64,000 bases of DNA from Lucinisca nassula (Eukaryota > Mollusca > Bivalvia > Lucinida > Lucinidae): assembly GCA_963580285.1 (NCBI GenBank), contig OY757015.1:148302082-148366081 (forward strand), read 5' to 3'. The translations under genes were made by a program, and so were the position numbers. Of this stretch, positions 20,831 to 31,412 are shown one piece after another (within the stretch, counting starts at the first letter, position 1; every line of letters starts with the position of its first letter). The notes under the pieces were generated by a model. It was not told the origin of the DNA and did not search any database. It saw only the letters and a list, made by a program, of their open reading frames with translations.

Positions 20831-23195
20831 TTTAGCCCATCAGAGCCGAAGGCTCCGGGGGAGCTTATAGGATAGGCAGTTGTCCGTCGTCGTCTGCGTC
20901 AGCGTCTGCGTCGTCGTCTGGCGTCAACACTTTCAAATGACATCTCCTCTGAAGCCATTGGGCCGATTCAGCCCAAATTTCATCTGTAGCATCCTTGGGC
21001 TGGGGGATTGACAGTTTATGTTTTTAATGAAAATCGGCTCATTAGTTTCGTTGCAATGGCAACTTAGAGTTTCCATAGGCTTATAATGGGGAAAATAGGA
21101 AAAATGGCATTTACCCAGGGTGTGCCGGGGGCATGCCCCACCCCCTCCAGTGCATAAAAGGCCATGTATCTCAGAAACAATTCAGATCCCCATTCCTAAA
21201 CCATATATATTCTTTTTTCTTATGATAAGACAAATTCAGTGACACCAACCTGAGGTCCCCTGGGATGTGCCGGGCCCATGCCCCACCCCTCCACTTCGTA
21301 AAAGGCCAAATATCTCAGAAACCTTTTAGATTCCCACCCCAAAACCATATATATTCTTGTTTCTTATGATAAGACGCATTCAGTGACACCAACCTGGGGT
21401 CCCCTGAGATGTGCCTGGGACTTGCCCCCACCCCCTCCACTTTGTAAAAGACTCAATATCTCAGAAACAGTTGAGATCCCCACCCCTTAACCATATATAT
21501 TCTCATTCCTTATGATAATACGCACTCAGTGACACCAACCAAGGGGTATCCAAGGATGCGCCGAGGCGAAGCCCCACCCCTCCATTTCATAAAAGGCGAT
21601 ATATCTCAGAAACCATCCAGATCCCCACCCCAAAACCATATATATTCTTGTTTCTTATGATAAGGCGCATTCAGTGACACCAACCTGGGGGTCACCTAGG
21701 GTGTGCCTGGGCCTTGCCCCACCCCCTCCACCCCATAAAAGGTCCAATATCTCAGAAACAGTTCAGATCCCCACCCCTTAACCATATACATGTATATGCT
21801 TGTACCTTTCGATGAGACGCATTCAGTGATTTCAACCTAGGGGTCACCCGGTGTGTGCCGGGGCCATGCCTCAGCCCTCCACTTCATAAAAGGCGATATA
21901 TCTACGAAACCATTTAGATCCCCACACCAAAACCATATATATATTTTTGTTTCTTATGATAAGACGCATTCAGTGACACCAACCTGGGGGTCCCCTAAGA
22001 TGTGCCAGGGCCATGCCCCCACCCCCTCCATTTTGTAAAAGACCCAATATCTCAGAAACCGTTGAGATCCCAACCCCTTAACCATATATATTCTTGTTCC
22101 TTATGATAATAGGCTTTCAGTGATATCAAACCTAAGGGTCTCCCAGGGTGCGCCGGGGCCTTGTCCCAGCCCTCCACTTCATAAAAGGGCGATATATCTC
22201 CGAAACCATTTAGATCCCCGCCCCAAAACCATATATATTCTTGTTCCTTATGATAAGACGCATTCAGTGACACCAATTTGGGTGTCTCCTGGGATGTGCC
22301 CGAGTCATGCCCACTCCCCTCTACTTTGTAAAAGGCACAATATCTCAGAAACCATTTAGATCCCCATCCCTAAACCATATATACTCTTGTTACTTTTGAA
22401 AAAACACATTTAGTGGTACCAACCTAGGGGTCTCAGAGGGTGTGCTGGGGGCCATGACCCAACCCTCCACTTCATAAAATGCCATACATCTCAGAAACTG
22501 TTCAGATCCCCAACCCCAAGGCATGCATATTTGTGTTCCTTTTGATGATACTCATTCAGTCACATCAACCTTGGGTATATTTATGCAAGGGCAATGTGTC
22601 GATGCCATGGCCCACCCCTCCACTTCATAAAAGGCCATATATCTCAGACACCATTAAGATCCCCACCTCGTAATCATATATATTCTTGTTCCTTGTGATA
22701 AGACACATTCAGTCAAACCAACTTGGTGGTCCACAGTGGCCATTCCTCTCCTCTTCGCTTCATAAGAAGGCCTCATATCACAGAAACAGTTCAGATCCCC
22801 ACTCCTAAACAATATATTTTCTTGGTCCGAATGATAAGACACATTCAATGACAACAATCTTGGATTTTCTGGTGCCTGCCAGGGCCATGCTCCAGTCCCT
22901 CCACAGCTTAAAAGGCCTTATATCTCTGGAACTGTACACATCCCCACCCTGAACCATATATATTCTTGTTCTTTATGATAAGACGCATTCAGTGATATCA
23001 ACCTTGGCTCTGTTGGATCCATGTCCCAACCCTCCACTTCATAAAAGGCCTAATATTTCAGTTACAGAGTCCACGTGGAATGGAGGTTTGTTTGGGAGAC
23101 TTTATAATCGATAAATTGAAAAACATACATGGCTGCCAGTGGGTAGTGCCCGCCTGAACTCTGGTGAGCATAGTGGCCCATGGGCCTCTTGTTAG
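20831..23195 (+). mobile_element. pearl/Helitron-like non-autonomous element 2
   Basis: The 5' hairpin GAGCCGAAGGCTC (about 20843) is followed by a GTC-rich tract (TTGTCCGTCGTCGTCTGCGT). About 13 tandem units of roughly 145 bp then run to 23060; each carries CAGTGACACCAACC and AAACCATATATATTC. The 3' end is the hairpin GGCCCATGGGCC followed by TCTTGTTA. No transposase or Rep/helicase ORF. The peptide ORFs inside (for example 21853-22038 and 22120-22359) are frames of the tandem unit. Confidence 0.65.
21100..23060 (+). repeat. tandem array inside element 2, about 145-bp unit
   Basis: Unit starts (CAGTGACACCAACCT or variants) fall near 21235, 21390, 21527, 21675, 21820, 21970, 22110, 22265, 22412, 22555, 22708, 22848 and 22990. 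Units are divergent, with few close to identical. Confidence 0.75.
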
Positions 23196-23578
23196 CAGTC
23201 TAATCGCACTCGTTGGCTTTTGTGCTCATTCCCTGTGAATCTCGGAATTAGACGGTATTAACTCTTCGCCAAGAAAATCCCAAAGTTCATTGCCTTCACT
23301 TCTATTAAGAATTTTCTAATCGGGATTCGTTTCTTTAAGAGTAGACCGTATCGGTTTAGAAGACAAAGCTATTTTAGGGTGGGTCCTTTATCAATCAGCC
23401 AAATCGACTCAAAATTAGGAAATTATCTTATACCTAACCTGCGGACCGATCTGTGCTGTCAGTGCTCTGGGTATTGAGAGTTTTTAGCATCTACTCCAAT
23501 GTGTGCAATTTCATAAAAAAGTAATAAGATACACTCCCGCTTGCGTGAAACGTTCCAGCGCACACGCATTTATTTCGC
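23196..23578. other. unassigned DNA
   Basis: Downstream of repeat copy 1 in the reading sense of the two-ORF unit. No ORF follows that copy here. Confidence 0.35.
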
Positions 23579-24015
23579 ATTTATATCGCGCGAGATTCGC
23601 ACTCGCGATTCACGCATTTCACTTAGCCAATCAATTGTTTTAATGAATAACGCGATATTGCGTGGAAATCGCTATTGTTGACAAGCCAATCAAACCTGAG
23701 TGTCGAAAACACTGATAGTGCACATTCATAGACTGCTTCGCGTTTAAAAAGCAACCCAATCAATTCTGCGTAACCATTCGCACTTATCGTTTTTTTTTTT
23801 TATTTCCTTTTTCTATTTCTTCAAATTTTCCTTATTCCAGATTTCTTTTTCAGTTTGAACAAAACATATCTGATTATTTCCGAAAGGCGGACAAGTCAAT
23901 TATCCATTTACATTTGCCTGGGGGTAAAGGGTAAAATACAGGTACTGCATAGTGATTGAAGTTGACTGTCAAAATGCAGAATGTTAATCGACCAAAAGTT
24001 TTATGACACCCAGGT
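23579..24015 (-). repeat. 435-bp direct repeat, copy 1 (promoter-like)
   Basis: About 98% identical by eye to 25454-25888 in the same orientation. Differences include a few substitutions and T-run lengths. On the minus strand it carries three ATTGG (inverted CCAAT) motifs and ends at a TATAAAT box, but no ORF lies beyond it. Confidence 0.8.
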
Positions 24016-24116
24016 TGTTGTTGTTTTTGTTTCCAGTTTCCCCTTGTCGAGGGTCGTCGGTTGGTGGAGGTCCCAGGGAACGAATCCATGCTGGCACAAC
24101 TCCGTAGCCGTGCGTT

Positions 24117-24154
24117 GACCCACTTATTTCTCGTTACCGAGAAGTAAGTAGGTC
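24117..24154 (-). repeat. stem-loop downstream of the two-ORF unit
   Basis: GACCCACTTATTTCTCG and CGAGAAGTAAGTAGGTC form a 17-bp stem with three mismatched positions and a 4-nt loop. It lies 90 bp past the stop of the ORF at 24245-24523. A related GACCTACTTAGCTCTCGAG occurs just before that ORF's ATG. Confidence 0.6.
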
Positions 24155-24244
24155 ACCGCTCGGATCCAACCCCGTCCGTCCTAGTCTAGCGTAAGTCCTT
24201 TATCGTAAGTCCTATTCGTCTGCTTGAGCTTAATTTTTTGCGTG

Positions 24245-24523
24245 TCAACATGTCTGAACCAGGTCAAAGCAGAAAAGGTCCTGTAAAAGGACTGCGTCGC
24301 CAACTTCAACAAGACTAAGTTTCAACAGTGCCTCTGGGGTGGGCTCCATGCGCGGTGAAGTCCAACGTGCAACTTCACCAGGCCCGGCCGAGTCGGTGCA
24401 TAATCCAGGTAAAAGAAAGAGGCACTGTTTGTTTTTGAATTTTGAAACGCCGATTCTAAAAGTGAGCATGTAGATTGATGTTGAGTCTTTGCCAATTCCG
24501 GCTATCAATCGTGACTCAGACAT
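24245..24523 (-). CDS. hypothetical protein, 92 residues
   Basis: Second minus-strand ORF, starting at an ATG 120 bp after the stop of the 244-residue ORF. It begins MSESRLIAGIGKDSTSIYML and is rich in Leu, Val and Phe in its C-terminal half. I recognise no domain, signal peptide or clear membrane segment. It could be a second cistron, a 3' exon of the upstream gene read with an intron, or chance. Support comes only from its position in the repeat-bounded unit and from the related motif repeated before its start and after its end. Confidence 0.3.
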   Translation of the reverse strand: MSESRLIAGIGKDSTSIYMLTFRIGVSKFKNKQCLFLLPGLCTDSAGPGEVARWTSPRMEPTPEALLKLSLVEVGDAVLLQDLFCFDLVQTC

Positions 24524-24643
24524 CTTGCTCGAGAGCTAAGTAGGTCAGATGCTCTCTCCAGGGGCCGCGCTGGGATCGGTCGACGGGCGATTTACAAGTT
24601 GTTTTTGCATTCCCAGGCGGTGTAAGTTATTCGGACGGTTAGC

Positions 24644-25378
24644 CTACTCTGGTGCGAAATACCTGCAGTCAACTTGGTTCACGTAGGCTTTGGTCTGCTT
24701 TATCAGCTCTGCATGCCGTCCTTGTGGGCAGTTGGAGAAACACTCCTCGATCTCGTCGATGGCCTCTTGTGAGAAGTGTTTACTGTCGTAGCCCTTGTAG
24801 ATTGAGTAGTGCTTGGCTGTTAGGTCTAGTATCCCGTAACAGTCGTCATGGTGAGGCTTTCTTTTGTGCTGGAGTGTCACAATGCAGACATTCTGGTCGC
24901 TGGAGTAGCGCGCTTCCATCATCTTGTACTTGTCGTTGCATTCTCTGCCTGTTGTGGCGGTGAAACTCCCTGGAACGTCTGGGAAGGTCACTCTCTCGGC
25001 TTCCATAGGCTGTGGTGAGCTGGGAGGTGACGGAGACGGTGGAGGTGATGTCGCAGGCTCGGGGCTTGCTGGTATCACCGGTGATCTGCGACGAGTCGGC
25101 TGCTGCTGGGGTGGCGGCGGCGTTCCTTTGGCTGGCGTCGGAGTCCTTGGAGTCGACTCCGCTGGTTCTTCTCTGGTCTGGGGTGGCTGAGACTTTGCCT
25201 TTGAGGTCGGAGCTTTCTGCAGTTTCTTCTTTCTGGGCTGTGATGGCTGCCGCAACTTCCAGACGAGCTTGACCTCAATGTGATCTGAGCGCATGCTCAC
25301 ATCAAAATCTGGATTTCCAGTGAGCTTACTGGACTTCAATAAGCTGATGAGTGGAGCTGGTAGACGATAATCTTCCAT
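24644..25378 (-). CDS. hypothetical protein with Pro-rich linker, 244 residues
   Basis: The longest unidentified ORF in the window. Start context AAGAATGG is strong. A TATAAATA box lies about 75 bp upstream, inside repeat copy 2, giving a short predicted leader. Residues 1-45 look like a small folded domain (ISLLKSSKLTG, then EVKLVWKL). Residues 46-65 are basic (PRKKKLQK). Residues 66-125 are Pro/Ser/Thr-rich and probably disordered. Residues 126-244 form a second, Cys- and aromatic-containing domain (CYGILDLTAKHYSIYKGYDS, then EIEECFSNCPQGRHAELIKQ). I do not recognise the family and assign no function. GC content is higher than the surroundings, and the frame is clean over 735 bp, which argues for coding. 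It could be a domesticated or mobile-element gene, given the flanking 435-bp direct repeats. Confidence 0.55.
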   Translation of the reverse strand: MEDYRLPAPLISLLKSSKLTGNPDFDVSMRSDHIEVKLVWKLRQPSQPRKKKLQKAPTSKAKSQPPQTREEPAESTPRTPTPAKGTPPPPQQQPTRRRSPVIPASPEPATSPPPSPSPPSSPQPMEAERVTFPDVPGSFTATTGRECNDKYKMMEARYSSDQNVCIVTLQHKRKPHHDDCYGILDLTAKHYSIYKGYDSKHFSQEAIDEIEECFSNCPQGRHAELIKQTKAYVNQVDCRYFAPE

Positions 25379-25452
25379 TCTTGATGATTTTCTCTGGAGT
25401 GAGACGTGTTCTCTCTTCGAAGGCTGAAGGAGAAGTGAATGAATATGATGAT

Positions 25453-25460
25453 GTATTTAT
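25453..25460 (-). promoter_or_regulatory. TATA box of the two-ORF unit
   Basis: Reads TATAAATA on the minus strand, at the edge of the 435-bp repeat. ATTGG (inverted CCAAT) motifs lie upstream at about 25503, 25562 and 25631, and CGCG-rich stretches lie between. Confidence 0.5.
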
Positions 25461-25888
25461 ATCGCGCGAGATTCGCACTCGCGATTCACGCATTTCACTT
25501 AGCCAATCAATTGTTTTAATGAATAACGCGATGTTGCGTGGAAATCGCTATTGTTGACAAGCCAATCAAACCTGAGTGTCGAAAACACTGATAGTGCACA
25601 TTCATAGACTGCTTCGCGTTTAAAAAGCAACCCAATCAATTCTGCGTAACCATTCGCACTTATCGTTTTTTTTTATTTCCTTTTTCTATTTCTTCAAATT
25701 TTCCTTATTCCAGATTTTTTTTTCAGTTTGAACAAAACATATCTGATTATTTCCGAAAGGCGGACTGGCCAATTATCCATTTACATTTGCCTGGGGGTAA
25801 AGGGTAAAATACAGGTACTGCATAGTGATTGAAGTTGACTGTCAAAATGCAGAATGTTAATCGACCAAAAGTTTTATGACACCCAGGT
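25454..25888 (-). repeat. 435-bp direct repeat, copy 2 (promoter-like)
   Basis: Lies immediately upstream of the 244-residue ORF. Its three CCAATCA motifs plus TATA make it look like a compact promoter. The repeat stops at the TATA box, so it does not have the promoter-inside-LTR layout of a normal LTR (no shared R/U5 region). Confidence 0.7.
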
Positions 25889-26121
25889 GCAACTCGGGGC
25901 TATAAAAATAGCTGTTTAAAACAACACCTCATTATCGTCAACTATTCTAGATATCTGAAATGATTCATGTTCTTTGTATTTGTACCGGCGTGTTTGCGTA
26001 ATTTTATAGATGTATATTCATTTTGTTTAGTATGAATTGCAAACGCATTTAAATTGTTATTTCTGTATTATAAACAATTAAAACATGGATTTGAGGTTTG
26101 AGTCTCTTGAGGATTGAATAT
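25889..26121. other. unassigned AT-rich DNA
   Basis: No gene or repeat recognised. Confidence 0.3.
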
Positions 26122-26352
26122 TGAGCCAGCAACCTACAATAAGACATGTGCGCCCATCGAAGACTCAGATCAGCCTGCGCATATGCGCAGTCTGATCAGA
26201 GTCTTCATTGTGCGCTCTAAGGATAGCCCAGGGCCCAATGATCCATCATGTAGCAAGAGAAGTCTCTGGTCAGACTATATGGATGTGCAGGCTGATCTGA
26301 GTCTTCGCTGGGCGCACATGCGTGATTGTAGGTTTTGTCAAGCGCTGGCTCA
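26122..26352. mobile_element. foldback MITE with long TIRs
   Basis: TGAGCCAGCAACCTACAAT, then TGTGCGCCCA and GAAGACTCAGATCAGCCTGC form the left arm. The right arm is the inverse (GCAGGCTGATCTGAGTCTTC, GGGCGCACATG, GCGCTGGCTCA). Arms are about 60-70 bp with small indels. TAT-like flanks occur on both sides. Confidence 0.7.
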
Positions 26353-26595
26353 TATAGTTTATTTGTTTGTTTTTTATCGATTGCAGAGAAATAATTCACA
26401 AGTGTTCTAGGGCTTCAGAGTTAGATCAAACCACTGAGAATACAAATGGGGGATTTGAAACTTCAGCTTGGCAAAACGAGGAAAATGAGGTCTGGTGGAC
26501 AATCGTTGTGCATGAATTTTAGTTTATCTAACATGACTTTTTGTAACTTGCTGTAACCTTCATGATCAGCTGCTTTTTATGATGGTTTCAATATT

Positions 26596-26866
26596 TAGGC
26601 ATATGCTGTCTCAGTCCGGTTTAATTAGGTCGGCGTTAATGTAACAGGCAGCGTATAAATGTATCCTTGGTTTGAGGTTTAACGTCCCTGTCAACAGTGT
26701 ATAGGTTTTTTTGGAGACGTTGCTTCCAATTGTGTGGGACTTTAACCTGACAATGAGATGATATCAGATCTCAGGCTCTGCCGCCCAATTAAACCAATAC
26801 GTAGGGTTTCGTCTCTGTGATTGTTTTATTTTAGTGTTCACGGAGATGTTGCACTGATTACTGGGG
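26596..26866. repeat. duplicated block, copy 1
   Basis: CATATGCTGTCTCAGTCCGG, a truncated minus-strand family-V SINE (26668-26812) and a short retroelement-tail piece (CACGGAGATGTTGCACTGAT). It matches 29767-30044 in the same order, so the SINE and flanks were copied together. Confidence 0.6.
26668..26812 (-). mobile_element. SINE-like repeat, family V, 5'-truncated
   Basis: The 3' half only, ending where the retroelement-tail piece starts. The same truncation occurs at 29855-30001. Confidence 0.65.
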
Positions 26867-26930
26867 TGTTTTTGTGATGTGATCATAAAACTATTGCAGC
26901 CCATTCACATATCAATTGCATGCCTCATGC

Positions 26931-26932
26931 AA

Positions 26933-26963
<31 letters not shown>

Positions 26964-26966
26964 ATA
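26931..26966. repeat. (AAAT)n microsatellite
   Basis: About nine uninterrupted AATA/AAAT units. A shorter AAATA-type run occurs near 27141-27170. Confidence 0.8.
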
Positions 26967-27194
26967 GATAATTAAATATGCCGTATCTGTAATCACCTTC
27001 TGTGACCGACTTTTTAGATCTTTCTTGAATTCTTAAAGTGTCAACCATAGCTCGACAAAAAACTTTTTTCGAAATTGTGTTAAAATTGTTTAGGACAAAC
27101 ATTACAGCCGATTCAAATATGAGTGAAATGCCCTTTATACTAAATAAATAAATACATAAATAAATAAATAGGCTTATCTGTGTTTACACATTAT

Positions 27195-27565
27195 GTAACT
27201 TTTATGACGTCCTTTCAATTATTCAGGAAATATCTTATACAATATACTGTATATCGGTGTAGTGATAACTCTTAAGGTGTCAATCATGACTTGGGACGAC
27301 AACATTTTTCAAAATGTGTTTACCTATAAGTTAATTTTTATGGTGTCCTTTCAATTATTCAGGAAATATCTTTATACAATATACTGTATATCGGTGTAGT
27401 GATAACTCTTAAGGTGTCAATCATGACTTGGGAAGACAACATTTTTCAAAATGTGTTTACCTATAAGTTACTTTTTATGGCGTCCTTTTTAATTATTCAG
27501 GAAATATCTTATACAATATACTGTATATCGGTGTAATGTTAACTCTTAAGGTGTCAATTATGACT
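27195..27565 (+). repeat. tandem repeat, about 137-bp unit, 2.7 copies
   Basis: AATTATTCAGGAAATATC starts at about 27217, 27353 and 27491. Units also share TACTGTATATCGGTGTA and are over 90% alike by eye. Confidence 0.75.
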
Positions 27566-27574
27566 TCGGCAGAC

Positions 27575-27840
27575 CATCACGAAAATTTGACCCCCTATAA
27601 CCCCACTTTCATATAGTAAAACATAGGTTTGCAGGGGTATACATTATTATTTTTATTTCTTCTTAAAAACATAGATTGTGGGTACTCGTTAGAACCGCTT
27701 CGCCGAGGCGGTTCTAACGAGTATCCACAATCTATGTCTTGAGCAGAAATAAGAAAAATATCATTTTTTTTTTCATCTGAAAATTTTCATTTTTGGTGGT
27801 AAAATTTACAATGTATATGTATAGGCGTGTTTTCGTCATG
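27575..27840. mobile_element. hairpin MITE, family 1 (copy g)
   Basis: The left TIR lost the ACACGCCTATAT part, but the right end TATAGGCGTGTTTTCGTCAT is intact. Central palindrome at about 27673-27742 (TCGTTAGAACCGCTTC, loop GCC). Confidence 0.75.
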
Positions 27841-27884
27841 GAACAAAATTGGTTTTAATGTAAGAACTTTCTCATCTGAGTTCA

Positions 27885-28190
27885 GCTGGGCTCCCGCCCA
27901 TAGGGGCTTGAAGAAATATATGGGCTGCATGATGCTTCCACGCAGAGCTGAATCCGGCCCGCACAATAGTACTGGTAAACCGCTTAGAGGATCTAAGCCT
28001 GCATGTCCAGGAACTGCGGTGCGAGGCGGATGCTAATAAACCCTATTGGTTTCATTTGGCGACAGGGCTTGAGATTTCAATTCATCTCAATGTCGGGTAA
28101 AAGTCCCACAAAATTGTAAGCAACGTCTCCAAAATGACCTTTACCGTGTTGACGGGGACGTTAAACCTCAAATCAAACAAACAAACAAAA
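27885..28190 (+). mobile_element. SINE-like repeat, family V, with TSD
   Basis: Full length, ending AATCAAACAAACAAACAAAA. Flanked by the 10-bp duplication TCTGAGTTCA (27875-27884 and 28191-28200), evidence for retroposition. Confidence 0.85.
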
Positions 28191-28398
28191 TCTGAGTTCA
28201 TCTTGATCGAGTCTTGTAGGCGTGTGTTCGTGATTGGCTAACAATATTTTTCATGGCATTATTTATTTAAATAAATAGATAAAATAAATGCATAAAAAGA
28301 TCGGAGTCAAGAGATTTCACGTATCATATTTGACCTTAATCCTTATTTAAAATCACTGGACAAGAGACTGACAAGAGATATAGACCCAATATTCTACA

Positions 28399-28437
28399 TG
28401 TCAAAAAAAAAAATAAATAATAATAATAATAAAAAAA

Positions 28438-28469
<32 letters not shown>

Positions 28470-28520
28470 ATAATAATAATAATACTAATATTGATACTTA
28501 TTATTATTATTTTTTTTTTT
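28399..28520. repeat. (AAT)n / (ACT)n low-complexity tract
   Basis: Runs of AAT, then about eleven ACT/CTA triplets (28439-28470), then ATT and a T-run. Confidence 0.8.
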
Positions 28521-28879
28521 ATTAAGCAATTCTACATAATGTAGCTCTTCAATATTTTAAATATGTTCGTTCATAATGGATGGCTCAAAATGAAAAGGCA
28601 TGGTTGTTACTTCAAGAAGTTCTTTTTCACATTAAGATAGCCTTAATTTGAGCACTAGCGCTCCTTTGAATACCTACAGGTAGATCAAAGTGTCATATAT
28701 GCAGATATATGATTACTGATTCCCTGAGGTCAGCGACTAGAGAAAAAATATTGGCTATTCTGTACCTTGATCCCAGTGGTGTACAGGGAGATAACTCGAA
28801 TATCTCGCCCAGATAGGTTTTAACGGAAAATCACGACTTATTCCGATCGCCGCCTATGAAGAAAAAGTTCGGTATGGTT

Positions 28880-29252
28880 AGGAGATCTTCATACGGACTG
28901 AACAAATTATTTGTCTAAATCGCGACGGAAGCAAGGCAAAGATTGCCACGTAAAAACGATTTAAGCCCCCACCCAAAGGAATTAGTTTTGATGACCGTTC
29001 CAATGCGGTTCATTTGTCGCGGTTTATTTTTATTAAGGTTTGTCTTTGAGTGTGTGTATCGCTTATATTATTTTGTTTTGGATAGCCATTTTGTGCGAAA
29101 GTAACCGTCCTTTTGGCTTTCCGCTATTGATGTTTCCACTAGGGTCTAGTTGTTTCATGTGTGTTCTTCTTTCCCTTTGGTGTCTCTGATGGGAGCTGTG
29201 GGTTAATTGTATCGATTCCTGATCATTGCCTTCTCTTCTATTTTATATGCTA
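28880..29252 (+). mobile_element. retroelement 3' tail
   Basis: From CATACGGACTGAACAAATTA through GTAAAAACGATTTAAGCCC to the GATTCCTGATCATTGCC end. 5'-truncated relative to the 7549 and 2440 copies. Confidence 0.65.
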
Positions 29253-29287
29253 AACGGTCCAACTCGCACCACATTTCCTGGGCATAA

Positions 29288-29595
29288 TGGTTTTGTTTGT
29301 TTGTTTCATTTGAGGGTTAACGTCCCCGTCAACACTGTATAGGTCATTTTGGAGACGTTGCTTCCAATTTTGTGGGAGTTTTACCCGACATTGAGATGAA
29401 ATGACATCTCAAGTCCTATCGCCCAATGAAACCAATAGGGTTTATAAGCACGGACGGACCGACTCACACCGATTTGCCTGGGCAGGCTTAGATCCTCGCA
29501 GCGGTTTACCAGTACTCGTGTGCGGGTCGGTTTCAGCTCTGCGTGGAAGCATCATGCAGCCCATCTATTTCTTCAAGCCCCGATGGGCGGGGCCG
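29288..29595 (-). mobile_element. SINE-like repeat, family V
   Basis: Full-length minus-strand copy inserted within an older family-V piece. The older halves continue on both sides (TCCAACTCGCACCACATTTC before, GGTTTACCAGTATTCATG after), as they do uninterrupted at 31416-31530. Confidence 0.7.
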
Positions 29596-29766
29596 TCCTC
29601 TAAATGGTTTACCAGTATTCATGTGAAGTTGATTTGACTTCTGCGTTGAAATATCTGGCAACCCATCTATTTCTTCAATCCCCAATTGGCGGGGGCGGAG
29701 GGTACGTTTATGCGGCTTTTTAATAGGTTCAGAGAGGGTGTCGTTAATACTAATTCAGACAGCGCG

Positions 29767-30044
29767 TTCTGGCATATCAGGCATATGCTGTGTCAGCCCG
29801 GTTTAACTAAGTCGGCGGTAATGTAACAGGCAGCGCATTAATGTATGCTTGATTTGAGGTTTAACGTCCCTGTCAACAGTGTATAGGTCATTTTTGAGAC
29901 ATTGCTTCCAATTTTGTGGGACTTTTACCTGACAATGAGATGATGTCAGATCTAAAGCACTGCCGCCCAATTAAACCAATACGTAGGGTTTCATCTCTGT
30001 GGATGTTTGATTTTTGTGTTCACGGAGATGTTGCACTGATGAGT
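29767..30044. repeat. duplicated block, copy 2
   Basis: Second copy of 26596-26866, including the truncated minus-strand family-V SINE at 29855-30001. Confidence 0.6.
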
Positions 30045-31412
30045 TAGGATTTAAGGGCGAGGATTGTTGCCACGTAAAATTGATTTTAAGCCCCCCCCAC
30101 CCCACCCCACACACACACACACACACAGTAGAATTCATAATTCGTTTCACTGACCGTGCCAATTCACTGAGAAAAAAAAATAGTCATGCCGACTAAGGAA
30201 CCTAGTCAATATGATTGTCCAAAAAAGCACTATGCAAAATAGTCGATGTGACTAGGAAGACCTAGTCAAGCATTTTGACTAGAAAAAAACTAGTCAACTT
30301 GACTAGCTTTACTTAGCCTAGTACATTTGACTAGCTTCATCTAGTCAAAGTTCACTAGTTTAAGCTAGTCATATGTACTAGCTTAATAGTCAAATGTACT
30401 GGTGTGACTGTCAAAAGTACTAGCAAGCATGGTCAGGATTACTAGATTCTTAGTACTGATTACTAGTTGATTTAGTCGTAGATTACTAGATTCTTAGTAC
30501 TGATTACTAGTACTCAAAACACATATGGAAAAACATGCTGTGTAAAGGCGCCTTTAGGAAGATAAGAGAAGAAATAAAATAATATTTCTTACCTGCAGAG
30601 TTATATTTTCATATTGCAGAAAAGAAAATCCCCATTATTTATGCTTGGATTCACGGAAATGTCGACTTTAGAGCTTCTGGACGTATATTTGTATGTTGAC
30701 ATTGTTGTTGTTGTTGTTGTTTATCTTGTAAGCATTATAACGCTGCTTATAACCACTAGGTGCTTAAGAAATAAAAGAATATTTCTTACCTGCAGAGTTA
30801 CAAACAATAAGAACAAAGTGCTCAAGGTGAGTACAACAACCCACTGTATGTTGGGTGAAATAATATCCGAATCAACCCACTGTATGTTGGAGCATGTTCT
30901 CCTAAACGTTAAGATGGCGTCTGGAACGCTTCCTCTACACATTCTGCAAGCTGTCAATCAACATTCGGCGGGAAAACTGTCTAGACACCCTAGTCATACT
31001 GACTAGAAAGGGTAGTCATACTGACCAGATGCCCTGTCAACGATTCTTGATTTACGCTTACTAGAGAGACTAGTTAAATTGACTAAGAATGCTCAGTCAA
31101 CCTACAGACGACTAGGTGACCCTCTGTGTTTACTAGGTAAACTAGTCGAATGTACTGGTTATTTTTTTCAGCGAAGGCGGTTCTTCTGTCGCGGTTTATT
31201 TTTGTTATGGTTTGTCTTTGAAAGTGTGTATCGCTTATATTATTTTGTTTCGGAAAGCCAGTTGGCCATTTTGTGGTAAAGTAGCTATCCTTTTGGCATT
31301 CCGCTATTGATGTTTCCATTAGGGTCTAGTTATTTCATGTTTGTGCTTCGTTCCCTTTAGTGTCTCTGATGGGAGCTGTGGGTTAATTGTATTGCCTTCA
31401 CTTTTATTTTAT
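30002..31412 (+). mobile_element. retroelement 3' tail split by a TAGTCA-rich insertion
   Basis: The tail runs GTGTTCACGGAGATGTTGC, then TTTCACTGACCGTGCCA. It stops near 30165 and resumes at 31166 with GCGAAGGCGGTTCTTCTGTC up to the end near 31412. A (CA)n run is embedded at 30107-30127. Confidence 0.6.
30168..31165. mobile_element. TAGTCA/TGACTA-packed insertion element
   Basis: About 1 kb lying between two parts of a retroelement tail. Both ends (30180-30520 and 30985-31155) are filled with TAGTC or GACTA, about 20 occurrences, many as TTGACTAG or CTAGTCAA. The 450-bp centre lacks them and has a near-direct repeat (TATTTCTTACCTGCAGAGTT at about 30584 and 30780). No transposase. Family unknown to me. 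Confidence 0.5.

Noticed and set aside
21100..23060. CRISPR-like array
   Set aside because: Units are about 145 bp of divergent sequence with no short identical repeats or unique spacers, in a eukaryotic element.
24652..25278. Plus- and minus-frame ORFs overlapping the 244-residue ORF
   Set aside because: They are shadows of the longer GC-rich minus-strand frame, which alone has a good start context and upstream TATA box.
23579..25888. Ordinary LTR retrotransposon
   Set aside because: The direct repeats stop at the TATA box, with no shared R/U5. I see no gag/pol domains, primer-binding site or polypurine tract in the 1.4 kb interior.
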